From positions 1-64,000 of the forward strand of contig JAMCUL010000006.1 of the NCBI GenBank assembly GCA_023381355.1: a DNA stretch of 64,000 bases, written 5' to 3'. How positions within the stretch are numbered: the first letter of the stretch is position 1; each line of letters begins with the position of its first letter. The notes beneath the pieces are model-generated. The model was not told the DNA's origin. It did no database searches and saw only the letters and a list, made by a program, of their open reading frames with translations. Shown one piece after another: positions 35,024-44,017 of this stretch. This DNA is from Thermoplasmatota archaeon. GTDB lineage: Archaea > Thermoplasmatota > Thermoplasmata > Thermoplasmatales > Thermoplasmataceae. The position numbers and the translations under genes were made by a program.

Positions 35024-38000
35024 CTTACCTTCCTCCCCTTAATTGCCACGCCTATGAAGCCAATGACGACCACCAAAACCAGGAATATGATTCCATATTC
35101 GAGAGTAGCGAATGGGTTTCCGGTATAATTAGAAATGATGCCGGGGCCATGAACGTAGTTATATAGACTTGAAAGATTCGGATACTCCACATTAATGGTC
35201 TGATTATGTCCAACCCCATTTTGCTTAATCTGGTAAAAGACGTCAAATTTAGTGAATTGAGATGCTGCAAAGTTCTTCTGGGGAACGATGTTTAGATATA
35301 CAGTGTATGTTTCATTGAACGAAAGATTCACTTCACTGATCTGTTTTCCGCTGATTCCAGTAAATGTTAGATTCACATGCAAGAGTGAGATGTTTACATT
35401 GCTTCCATCGATAGTCATATCCGTGGGAACGCTGAAGTTTACAGTCTCGTTTTCATTTCCGGTATTCCTGAAAACAAGATCGAATGAACCATTCCCATTA
35501 TTATACCCCAGTACTGGACTCTGAACTGTCATGTTGACGCCATAAAAGCCTGTTACGTTTACCTTTACCTTATCCACCGAAGAATATCCATCATAGCTCA
35601 TCATGATAGGCACCATGTTGATTCCGCCAGGAACCCTATAGTTAACGGACATCCTTGCAGAAATGTTTACAGTGTCAGTAATTCCAAAGTTTTTAACTGT
35701 GGTCCTATTGAATACGATCTTCCAGTCTGGAGACCCAGATGAAAGTGATAGATTCACCGGCGTGTTCAACATATTCTTGAGTGTAAAGTTAACTGTAGTG
35801 AACCCGGCTGTCTCATTGAATATTGGCGTTGAACTCTGTGTCAAATTGATGTTGCCGGTAACTTCCTTCGCGAGTATAATCTGTACGTATGATACCTTGT
35901 CTACATCCTTGGTTATGCTACCTTCAAATTTCTGGTAGAATGATATATTTCCGACGTTAAATGAACTTGAAACATATGACTGGAATGTGTAATTTCCTCT
36001 TGGAAGGAGTAACGGCTGTCCATTCGATATAGATGAAATCATCTGTGTAGAACTGCTAATATTAACTCTGTTTGCAGTTTGATACCTGCCGATTGATGTG
36101 TAAACATAGGTATAATATGCAGTCACCAGGTTCATGGAAAAATTAGACGACCCCTCGAATTGCCCTATTGATAAGGTGGTAAGCTGTGCAACCTTCATAT
36201 TCCTGTTATAAGCATAAACAGTAAAACTTCCATTTGCAAGATAGGCTGTGAATGCCCCTGTGCTATTAGAAGTGACTGATTCTATCATTGAGCCATTCTG
36301 GTAAATGGATATATTAGTCGCTGATAGTGGGATTCCGGAAACACGTACAGCACCGTTCACGATTGTATAAAATTGCTTTACTTCCAGCGTAAGTAACATG
36401 GTAGAGTTTTGATTGAGATATTCAGTTATTGTGCCTGTCGAAACATAGAATTCACCAGTGTTGTTCGCGATCTGCTTCTGATATGAAATTTCATAAACAC
36501 CCTTCGGGAGAACGAGGTAAGAGGTAGTCATTATCAAATGTACCTGGGAGTTTGATATGTATATATTTCCTCCACTTATGGAAGTTGAATATGTAAGGGC
36601 AAGAGAATAAGATCTCTGGTAAACTGGATAAAGTGTTGTGTTTGAATTTACAGATATAACCGAGAGATTCGCCTGCCCAAGTTCATTCAAAGCATACAGA
36701 ACATAATTACCGGGGGCGACCTCAGATATGTTTGAGATTGCGGTTGTGTAACTTGAAGTATAGTTGAAAAGTGATGCGTTTATAGCCCCGATAAAAGCTA
36801 CGTGAATCCTGCTCGTGAAGGTAACATTGAAAGTACTCTGATACGAACTAATTGTTATAAGGCTTTGATTATCCAGGACAATCTGGTTACCACCTTCAGT
36901 GTTCATATAATAAGTTCCGACAGGGATAGTGAATGAAGAGGTTCCATTTATAATACTCTCTCTAAAACTATTGCTCGATGACAAATTGAGTGTCCCGTCG
37001 AGTGGGGCTCCACCATTGATTGATATGAAATTGATTGTAACCCTGGTCTTCACAATATTCAAGGGTAGCTGGGAATTCCTGCTGATAATCGTGGTATTTG
37101 ACGAGAACCCTTCTGAAAAAGCCCTTGCAGTAATGTCTGATTGAGTCGAATTGATTATGAAAGTTGCATATCCATTAGATGAAATTGAGGAGGCAGCGAA
37201 TTCAGATCCAAATTGGGAAAGAAATACTACTCCTCCGGATACCGCTGAACTTGATGAGAAGATTCCAGCCACTGAAGGATTGTAAACTCCTACTGAAATG
37301 GCAGTCCCCTTATACATAGGCATTGTTAGCCTGGCTCCATTAGCAACATTGTAAGTTTGAGAAGAATAGTAATTAACACCAACCTTTACTCCCTGAATAT
37401 AGAAATTGTAAGAGAAATTTGAAGGTAAATTAAATGATAATTTCTGTGAGCCGGAAATTGCTTGATTTATGACTACATCAGAATGGGATATATACAGGTT
37501 CCCTGAAAATGAAGATAAATTTGCACCATATGGACTGACATACACGTGTGATGAGCTATATGCGACTAAATTGAATGAACTGTTCTGATAAACGTTTATT
37601 TCATCAAATACTGTGTTATTATGGTATGTGTCATAAACAGTATAAAATCCGGTGTTTATTACTCCACTATAAGAATTTCCGTTCTTCTTCAAAGTTACGG
37701 CATTGGACAAGATCCCATTGCTGTAAATATTTAAGGTATTGCTACCATAATTCTTTACATTTATGGATACATTTGCTCCAGGAACCAACGTAAGATTCAA
37801 TGTTCTGTTCTGGCCCAGTGACGGGAAGGTAATTGTGGAAATTGTACTCACACTATTTCCATCTTTGGCATAGATTGAGTAATTTCCAGAATTTGTATAT
37901 ACATAGGAAAATCCTGAACTATTAGTGTAATAAATTTTATCATCAACTATAATCTGGGCATCCTTGACAGGAATTCCATCCATTATAACTCTGGTCTGCA

Positions 38001-41000
38001 CCAGATTTAGTGGAACCTTTATGTCGTAAATTAATGGTGATCCAGGTGTTAACACATTATCCTGAATGGCTTTGTATACAGTTCCGTTGGAGGTGATTAC
38101 GCTTACAGAATAATTACCCGGTCCAATGTTTGAGGCATTATAAAGCCCATTCCTTATTGTAAAATTGTATTCCTGCCCGTTTGAAATCCGCTTCAACTGA
38201 ACAGTTCCGTTAAGGATCTTCGAAGTATTATATGAATGTGATCCGACTCCGAGTTGCCTGTTTATAGTAACAAAGCCAGAGGAGGTTACATTTGAAATCA
38301 CATAATTTTTAACCACATAATACTGTGGAAGGCCAGTGGTATAATTGAGTTCAAAAGTCTTTCTCTCAGCCTGCTGTCTTGAAATATTTAGACCAAATGC
38401 ATTAAGGATGTTTGCCCCATAAAGTGTCCTTCCATTGAGGGTACCGTCTGAAAACACAAGTGTATCATTTCCGGGGAGGCCTGAAAGATTGTAATAGCCG
38501 TATTTGTTTGTGAGTACAGTCTGATGAGGTATCCCGTATTGATCCAGAATAGTGACCCTTATACCCGATATTGGAACACCAGTTGGTGATTTCACCTGGC
38601 CAGTGATGACTGCTCCAGGGAAGTACCTAAGGATAGGATCAGAACCCTGAATTATAGATGCTGCTGATGGGAATATAACGGATGTACCCTTCTTCTCCTT
38701 TGCATAAGAGTAGGCTTGCTGGAGGGGAATAATCTTGAAGGCGTTTTGATGTGCTGAGGCGTTCTGGTATGGATTATATGGGACACCCTCATAGCATACT
38801 TCAAAATTACTCATATTCCATGCAGGTTGAATTTCATACTGATTTGTTCCAAATGTTAAGCCAGGAACACCGGAACTTTGACCCACTGCAGTCGGAGGTA
38901 AGCCGACTAACGCCCTGTATATTGTCGTGTTATAGAATGCAGGAGTGTAAGTTATTTCGTAATTTGTGGGAACTACATTAGTAGGAGTTTGATTTAAGGG
39001 GTATGTTCCATTGGGAGTCACGGCATATATTTGGTAATACTCATATGGCACAACACCGCCACCCTCTGTCGTATATGAAGGAGTATCTGTCAAGTAAGCT
39101 GGTGCATAGAATATACCAGTATCCAGACCAGACAATGGGAATAAATTATGATCAGTCTGGATGTATTGGATTGACCATCCTGTAGCCTTTTGGACAGCCT
39201 GATAAAGATTTACTATCTCAGGGAGAGATAACTTCGAGGAAAGCTGCCCTTTGACAAGTGCATAATAGGCATTTTGGTTTGATATATTCTTAATGAAAAC
39301 CCCATAGACTGATGAGTTGTCGATTATCCACGGAACAAACTCATGAGGGTTGTTGTATATCTGCTGTATTAGAGACAACTCGTTATTACTCAAGTATTGA
39401 GACATTGCCTGCTTCAATGCCGGAGTATATTGCCCGGAATTCTGGATAAATTCAGCCTGAATTAGTCTTGAAGTCATCAATGATATTATTTGTGACTGGT
39501 TTGTTGAAAGTAAGATCTGTCCGGATATTTGATAAGCCTGCTGAAAATCATCTGCTACTGTTGGGTGCTTACCCTGGTACAATTCCTGAAAACCATAATC
39601 CCACCAATCAACGTATGCAGGTTTCTCCGAAGTAGGTAAGTTAGATTGTTGCGTGGAAAACCAAGTGAAGGATTCAGAGAGAGGACTTGATGAGTTTGTG
39701 ATAAAACTACCAACAGTTCCAAAATAGGCAGACTGGTTTTCCTGGAAAGTTGCTGGCTTTGCGAACGAAGGAAGAGCATTATAAATCTCCTGATTTATCG
39801 GCACTGCGGAATTTGCAGGAACCGCTGTCGACACAACGCCAAGCCCGGATGGAACCAGGAGCGCAAAGACAAGAAGAAGAACAAACAATGCCTGGAGCCA
39901 TTTTATATTACCCTTGAGACCGCCAACTTTCCTAAATGATTTCCTTGCGCTAGCTGAAGCATTGACATTGTCAACCTTCAGGATCGAGGCAAAATAATAA
40001 ATCAAAGCCCCACCCATGATTGCATAGCTTGGTGCTGCAGTCACATTGAACCTTGCTGCAGAGAAACTCATATAAATTGATACACCACTGAATATGATAA
40101 GCAAAAGAAGTGAATCAGTTTTTTCCTTCATGAATTTATAGATAACATACCCAAAGCCGCCTATTCCAAATATAAATTGAGCGACACCAAACCCGGCAAT
40201 ATACTGGCCTAGAGCTGGTGCCTGAGCTTCCGCAATGGTGCTGTATACACGCGTTTTAATGAAGTAGCCTTCTCCAGAGATAATCTCGTGGAATATGTTG
40301 GGAGTAAGGTAATAAGTTGCAAATAGAACAACTGAAACTGAAACGAGAAGAGCGGGGACTGATATTATCCATGGTTTCCTGCCGAATATAGATATGAGGA
40401 GACTTATAAGTATCATTACCACTCCTATCATCAACGGAGGTATAAACCACAAAGATGGAGTATTGTCCGCTGCATAGTAATAATAATAAGCCATCGCGAA
40501 GGAGACGAATACAAATATGGTGCTGATGTATAAGATGTAGCCATTATTTCTACCCATGAAAAGATTTGCAAGTAACTGTATAACAACATAAATGGCTACT
40601 ATGGCGAGAATATATGCATAACCCTGCCATGATAACGCAAGTGCACCAAAGGAAGCTGCGGATAGTAAAGCATACACAGATCCCTTCTTGTTTTCTCTAA
40701 TATAATCCATTAAATCAGGATAATATTGCTTCACCCTGAACAGACTACCAGTTATTATTCTATCCTTGGAAAGGAATTTCACTGCGCGTTCCAGGAAATA
40801 TATAGTGAAAAATGCGAATATGAGCTCAGGCGTGTGCATTCTACCATCAGATAGAATACCTGATGTTAGATTGCTTGGCATCAGAGTATAGAGAATGGCA
40901 CCAATCATTCCAGCTTTTTTGCCTAGGACGCTCTTTCCAAGTAGATAGACGGGAATAATCAGTAGGGCACCGAATACTGCGTCAAACTCCATGAACGAAT

Positions 41001-41355
41001 AGTATGCTGCGTTTGAAGCACTACCGAATATTGGTGCGGTAATTGTTGATATAAACACAATCATCCAATGGAAAAACGGGTTTCTTGGATTATGTGAACC
41101 AATTGGATAATTCAAATTGTACGTATAAAGTAATGATTGGTGATGGGCCAGAATATATTGTATGAATATATAATTAAAGTAAGGGTCACTCCCACCAGAG
41201 AAGTTCGCGAGACCATCAAGAAATGCCTGTCCCCACATAAAGAAATTCCCGAGGAACATATATAATGAGAACAGCATCAGTATTCCCACGAACTCCCAGT
41301 TTCTGCCTAACCACCTTTCCAACCTGTTAATAGATTTGATTTCTTGGAGTTCCAT
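35020..41355 (-). CDS. aglB: Giant oligosaccharyltransferase AglB (STT3 family)
   Basis: This is a 2111-aa protein; archaeal AglB is usually ~800-1000 aa. Residues ~1-520 form the multi-pass STT3 membrane domain, including the SGGSDPYFNY segment after helix 1. The catalytic WWDYG lies near residue 583 (YVDWWDYGFQ). From about residue 910 a carboxypeptidase-regulatory-like domain appears (VITGQVKSPTGVPISGIRV, then TNKYGYYNLSGLPG), followed by ~1,000 residues of beta-rich, Asn/Ser/Thr/Tyr-rich sequence with many N-x-S/T sequons, two CARDB-like stretches near the end (TLKNMLNTPVNL, VFRNTGNENETVNF) and a final helix. It transfers lipid-linked glycans to Asn of surface proteins. It is coupled to the downstream membrane protein. 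Confidence 0.93.
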   Translation of the reverse strand: MELQEIKSINRLERWLGRNWEFVGILMLFSLYMFLGNFFMWGQAFLDGLANFSGGSDPYFNYIFIQYILAHHQSLLYTYNLNYPIGSHNPRNPFFHWMIVFISTITAPIFGSASNAAYYSFMEFDAVFGALLIIPVYLLGKSVLGKKAGMIGAILYTLMPSNLTSGILSDGRMHTPELIFAFFTIYFLERAVKFLSKDRIITGSLFRVKQYYPDLMDYIRENKKGSVYALLSAASFGALALSWQGYAYILAIVAIYVVIQLLANLFMGRNNGYILYISTIFVFVSFAMAYYYYYAADNTPSLWFIPPLMIGVVMILISLLISIFGRKPWIISVPALLVSVSVVLFATYYLTPNIFHEIISGEGYFIKTRVYSTIAEAQAPALGQYIAGFGVAQFIFGIGGFGYVIYKFMKEKTDSLLLLIIFSGVSIYMSFSAARFNVTAAPSYAIMGGALIYYFASILKVDNVNASASARKSFRKVGGLKGNIKWLQALFVLLLVFALLVPSGLGVVSTAVPANSAVPINQEIYNALPSFAKPATFQENQSAYFGTVGSFITNSSSPLSESFTWFSTQQSNLPTSEKPAYVDWWDYGFQELYQGKHPTVADDFQQAYQISGQILLSTNQSQIISLMTSRLIQAEFIQNSGQYTPALKQAMSQYLSNNELSLIQQIYNNPHEFVPWIIDNSSVYGVFIKNISNQNAYYALVKGQLSSKLSLPEIVNLYQAVQKATGWSIQYIQTDHNLFPLSGLDTGIFYAPAYLTDTPSYTTEGGGVVPYEYYQIYAVTPNGTYPLNQTPTNVVPTNYEITYTPAFYNTTIYRALVGLPPTAVGQSSGVPGLTFGTNQYEIQPAWNMSNFEVCYEGVPYNPYQNASAHQNAFKIIPLQQAYSYAKEKKGTSVIFPSAASIIQGSDPILRYFPGAVITGQVKSPTGVPISGIRVTILDQYGIPHQTVLTNKYGYYNLSGLPGNDTLVFSDGTLNGRTLYGANILNAFGLNISRQQAERKTFELNYTTGLPQYYVVKNYVISNVTSSGFVTINRQLGVGSHSYNTSKILNGTVQLKRISNGQEYNFTIRNGLYNASNIGPGNYSVSVITSNGTVYKAIQDNVLTPGSPLIYDIKVPLNLVQTRVIMDGIPVKDAQIIVDDKIYYTNSSGFSYVYTNSGNYSIYAKDGNSVSTISTITFPSLGQNRTLNLTLVPGANVSINVKNYGSNTLNIYSNGILSNAVTLKKNGNSYSGVINTGFYTVYDTYHNNTVFDEINVYQNSSFNLVAYSSSHVYVSPYGANLSSFSGNLYISHSDVVINQAISGSQKLSFNLPSNFSYNFYIQGVKVGVNYYSSQTYNVANGARLTMPMYKGTAISVGVYNPSVAGIFSSSSAVSGGVVFLSQFGSEFAASSISSNGYATFIINSTQSDITARAFSEGFSSNTTIISRNSQLPLNIVKTRVTINFISINGGAPLDGTLNLSSSNSFRESIINGTSSFTIPVGTYYMNTEGGNQIVLDNQSLITISSYQSTFNVTFTSRIHVAFIGAINASLFNYTSSYTTAISNISEVAPGNYVLYALNELGQANLSVISVNSNTTLYPVYQRSYSLALTYSTSISGGNIYISNSQVHLIMTTSYLVLPKGVYEISYQKQIANNTGEFYVSTGTITEYLNQNSTMLLTLEVKQFYTIVNGAVRVSGIPLSATNISIYQNGSMIESVTSNSTGAFTAYLANGSFTVYAYNRNMKVAQLTTLSIGQFEGSSNFSMNLVTAYYTYVYTSIGRYQTANRVNISSSTQMISSISNGQPLLLPRGNYTFQSYVSSSFNVGNISFYQKFEGSITKDVDKVSYVQIILAKEVTGNINLTQSSTPIFNETAGFTTVNFTLKNMLNTPVNLSLSSGSPDWKIVFNRTTVKNFGITDTVNISARMSVNYRVPGGINMVPIMMSYDGYSSVDKVKVNVTGFYGVNMTVQSPVLGYNNGNGSFDLVFRNTGNENETVNFSVPTDMTIDGSNVNISLLHVNLTFTGISGKQISEVNLSFNETYTVYLNIVPQKNFAASQFTKFDVFYQIKQNGVGHNQTINVEYPNLSSLYNYVHGPGIISNYTGNPFATLEYGIIFLVLVVVIGFIGVAIKGRKVR

Positions 41356-41946
41356 TGTACGACTACCGAAAACGCTAATACAATTTACATATAAGAATGT
41401 TTAACTAGAATTCAACTGTTGCTATCCTTTCGTGGTGATCAGTGGGATAACTTTTTCAATCCCTTTAATTTCAATCGTGAAGGCTCTTTGTAAACTGAAC
41501 AGGATTACTTTTAATTATTGCAAATTTCGATTCTGATCTCAACCATGATAACATAATTGCCTTTGCAAGGACTTTTATGTCATCTGGTACCATTTTCCAT
41601 CATGGTAGATATTCCACTCTTTGTTTTCTTCTACCGTACCAATGAGATTCTACTCCTGTTTTAGCCCTTGCAGGCAAAAGAATACATAGCAGGCCAGTGT
41701 AAATACTCTGGCTAACTCATCTCCGTGAATGCAATGCTCATATGGAAAAGACAGATCGTGCTTGACAATGACAGGGTATCATACATTTAAGCACCGTTCC
41801 ACATAAAATGAATAAACGCAATACAACATTGAGCATAATGAAAAGAAGAAGTTGAACCGAATGATGAAATTAGTTATTTTCTGAAATAGTAATCTAAAAA
41901 GATTTATTAGTGAAAAACATTATTGGCACTTATTGGGAAGGTTCAG
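41356..41946. other. Gene-free gap with decayed coding-like fragments
   Basis: About 590 bases separate the aglB start from the RHH gene. No intact gene, tRNA or repeat is seen. On the minus strand, one frame ending at TGA 41471 reads GRRKQRVEYLP, stop, then WKMVPDDIKVLAKAIMLSWL and on to FTKSLHD; a neighbouring frame reads EENKEWNIYHDGKWYQMT. These look like remains of a protein-coding region broken by stops, perhaps an old mobile element, but I could not assign a family. The stretch just before 41947 is AT-rich and presumably holds the promoter of the next operon. Confidence 0.35.
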
Positions 41947-42246
41947 ATGTCAGTTCCATATAGAATAACAATCCGAGTTTCAGAGGAAGACCTTGACAGA
42001 CTTATGAAGATTAGGGAAATAAGTAAATACGAAACTATTTCTGAAGTCATCAGAGATGCGATTAAAGAATTCCTGGAAAAATATGACCAAGAAAGCAATG
42101 TGAAAAATGTCCAGGTGAAATTAACCAGCAGGATGGTTGAAAATTTAAATTCTGTGATTCAAAATGGAGAAGCCATTTCAATAGAAGAACTGATAAGAAC
42201 AATTCTGAAGGAATACATGGCACAAAATCCAATTAAAAAAGATTAA
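41947..42246 (+). CDS. Ribbon-helix-helix (CopG-like) DNA-binding protein
   Basis: ATG 41947 is chosen over the ORF-track start (41923) because GGAAGG stands seven bases upstream. The 99-aa product starts with a clear RHH motif, YRITIRVSEEDLDRLMKIRE ... TISEVIRDAIKEFLEKY. The second half (VQVKLTSRMVENLNSVIQNG ... SIEELIRTILKEYM) has the same strand-helix-helix rhythm, so it may be a tandem RHH. It precedes pheT by ten bases on the same strand, so they are probably one operon. Role may be autoregulation, as in other CopG proteins, but the target is unknown. Confidence 0.75.
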   Translation: MSVPYRITIRVSEEDLDRLMKIREISKYETISEVIRDAIKEFLEKYDQESNVKNVQVKLTSRMVENLNSVIQNGEAISIEELIRTILKEYMAQNPIKKD

Positions 42247-42256
42247 GGTGTAAATT

Positions 42257-43846
42257 TTGGTCGTAATCAGAACAGAAGAGGATATTCTAAAGAATTACCT
42301 GGGAATGGAGTGGGAATCCAGACTGAACAAATTTTCAAGAGTAATAGGGTTTAGCTATGAAAAATCTGGCGAAGTCAAGATAGAATTTAATCCTGATCGC
42401 CCTGATCTTTATTCAGTATTGTCCCTGATAAAATCAATGGATATTTTCGAGGGAAAGCCTAACAGAATTGGGAGAATTTTAAGAACAGATAGAATTCTCG
42501 TAAATCATAAGCCACAGATAAGACCATATATAGCAGTTTTTGAAGTAAAAATAAAGAAGGAAAATAAATATATTTCAAATGATGCCGTAGATTATCTTGA
42601 TAAATTAAGTGAAAGTGCCGGAAAAAAGAGAAAGTTGTTTGCATATGGTGTTCACGATCTTGAGAGTATCAGAGGTGACCTTGACTATGAGAATATTTCC
42701 ATTAGTGAACAATTTGAAACCTATGACGGAATGAATTCTGAAATCTCTCATCTAATAAATGAACACAATAAGGGTATACAGTACGGAAAACTGGCGTTAA
42801 TAAGGGAAAATGATAAAAAAATATGTGCTCTAAAAGATTCCATTGGCCCAATTTCTATTCCACCTTTGTTCAACTCCAGCAGGACAAAAATTACATCTAA
42901 GACCACATCCATACTTGTAGATGTAACTTCACCAAGCATGTCTGGCCTTATGCTGGGCACGAGACTTGCGACTGGATACTTTAGAAAGTTGGGTAGGAAT
43001 ATAGAATTTGCAGGTGGGAATGACATAAGTTATGTACTGAAGAATTTAAAGAACACCGAATATCCATTGCAAACTGGGAAAATACAGGAGATAGCGGGAA
43101 TTGAAGTTAGTGCCATGGAAGTAAAACAAAATCTGAAAAAAATGGGGTACAGTTTCAGGTCAAACATGATTGTTGTTCCAGACGAAAGGATAGACGTTAT
43201 GGGTTTCGAGGATATTGCTGAAGATTTTATCAAGGCCTATGGACTGAACAGGATTAATGCAAAAGATCTCACTTCAAATTTTACTGGAAGTTTCGAGGTA
43301 CTGAATCTATTCACCTCTAAGGCAAGGGAAGTCTCGATTGAACTTGGCTTCCAGGAGATCATCAACTTTGTACTTAGAAAAGAAGATGGCGATTCAACAT
43401 TAGACATAGTTAATGCTAAAAGTGAGGAATACTCAAAATTAAGAAAGGATCTTGTTGGAGGATTCCTTGAATTTTACCAGAGAAATATGCAATATGGGTT
43501 TCCACAGAAAATATTCGAGGTGGGAGACGTATTCAACAGAGGTATACAGGACAGGGTTTTGGGCATTTCAACATGTGGAAGACATGCAAATTATTCTGAA
43601 GTAAAAGGCTATCTGGATAGATTCCTTTCGGCATTTACTGAAAACAGGTTTGAGATAATTAGGGATAACAGGGAAGAGTTTATAGAAGGGAGATCCGGCA
43701 CCATTGAATTATCTGGAGAAAACATAGGGTACATAGGTGAATTAACTCCTGGCGTAATATCGAGATATACATTTTATTTTCCTGTAACCTATGCTGAATT
43801 GAGCCTCTCAAAACTTCTGAAATGCATAAAGAGTAAACATGAATAA
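42257..43846 (+). CDS. pheT: Phenylalanyl-tRNA synthetase beta subunit
   Basis: The 529-aa protein matches archaeal PheT in length. Visible landmarks are the FNPDRPDLYSVLSLIKSMDIF segment, the B3/B4 core (LVDVTSPSMSGLMLGTRLATGYF), the B5 DNA-binding-like domain (YPLQTGKIQEIAGIEVSAMEVKQNLKKMGY) and the catalytic-like core (FGFQEIINFVLR-type block). The beta subunit binds and orients tRNA-Phe and carries editing. The start is TTG 42257, with AAGGTG upstream. The alpha subunit PheS is not in the window. Confidence 0.92.
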   Translation: MVVIRTEEDILKNYLGMEWESRLNKFSRVIGFSYEKSGEVKIEFNPDRPDLYSVLSLIKSMDIFEGKPNRIGRILRTDRILVNHKPQIRPYIAVFEVKIKKENKYISNDAVDYLDKLSESAGKKRKLFAYGVHDLESIRGDLDYENISISEQFETYDGMNSEISHLINEHNKGIQYGKLALIRENDKKICALKDSIGPISIPPLFNSSRTKITSKTTSILVDVTSPSMSGLMLGTRLATGYFRKLGRNIEFAGGNDISYVLKNLKNTEYPLQTGKIQEIAGIEVSAMEVKQNLKKMGYSFRSNMIVVPDERIDVMGFEDIAEDFIKAYGLNRINAKDLTSNFTGSFEVLNLFTSKAREVSIELGFQEIINFVLRKEDGDSTLDIVNAKSEEYSKLRKDLVGGFLEFYQRNMQYGFPQKIFEVGDVFNRGIQDRVLGISTCGRHANYSEVKGYLDRFLSAFTENRFEIIRDNREEFIEGRSGTIELSGENIGYIGELTPGVISRYTFYFPVTYAELSLSKLLKCIKSKHE

Positions 43847-44017
43847 AGTATCATATATTGGTACAACAAAATAGAAACTTAAATGACGGAAATAATTGGC
43901 TATTGTATTTTCTATTGTAACAATATTCATTTAAAATTTGGCATTTATTAGTTAGAATAACTACAAAATACTTTTAATTAACTATAATCTATGATTTTGA
44001 AATAGGTGATTCAATAA

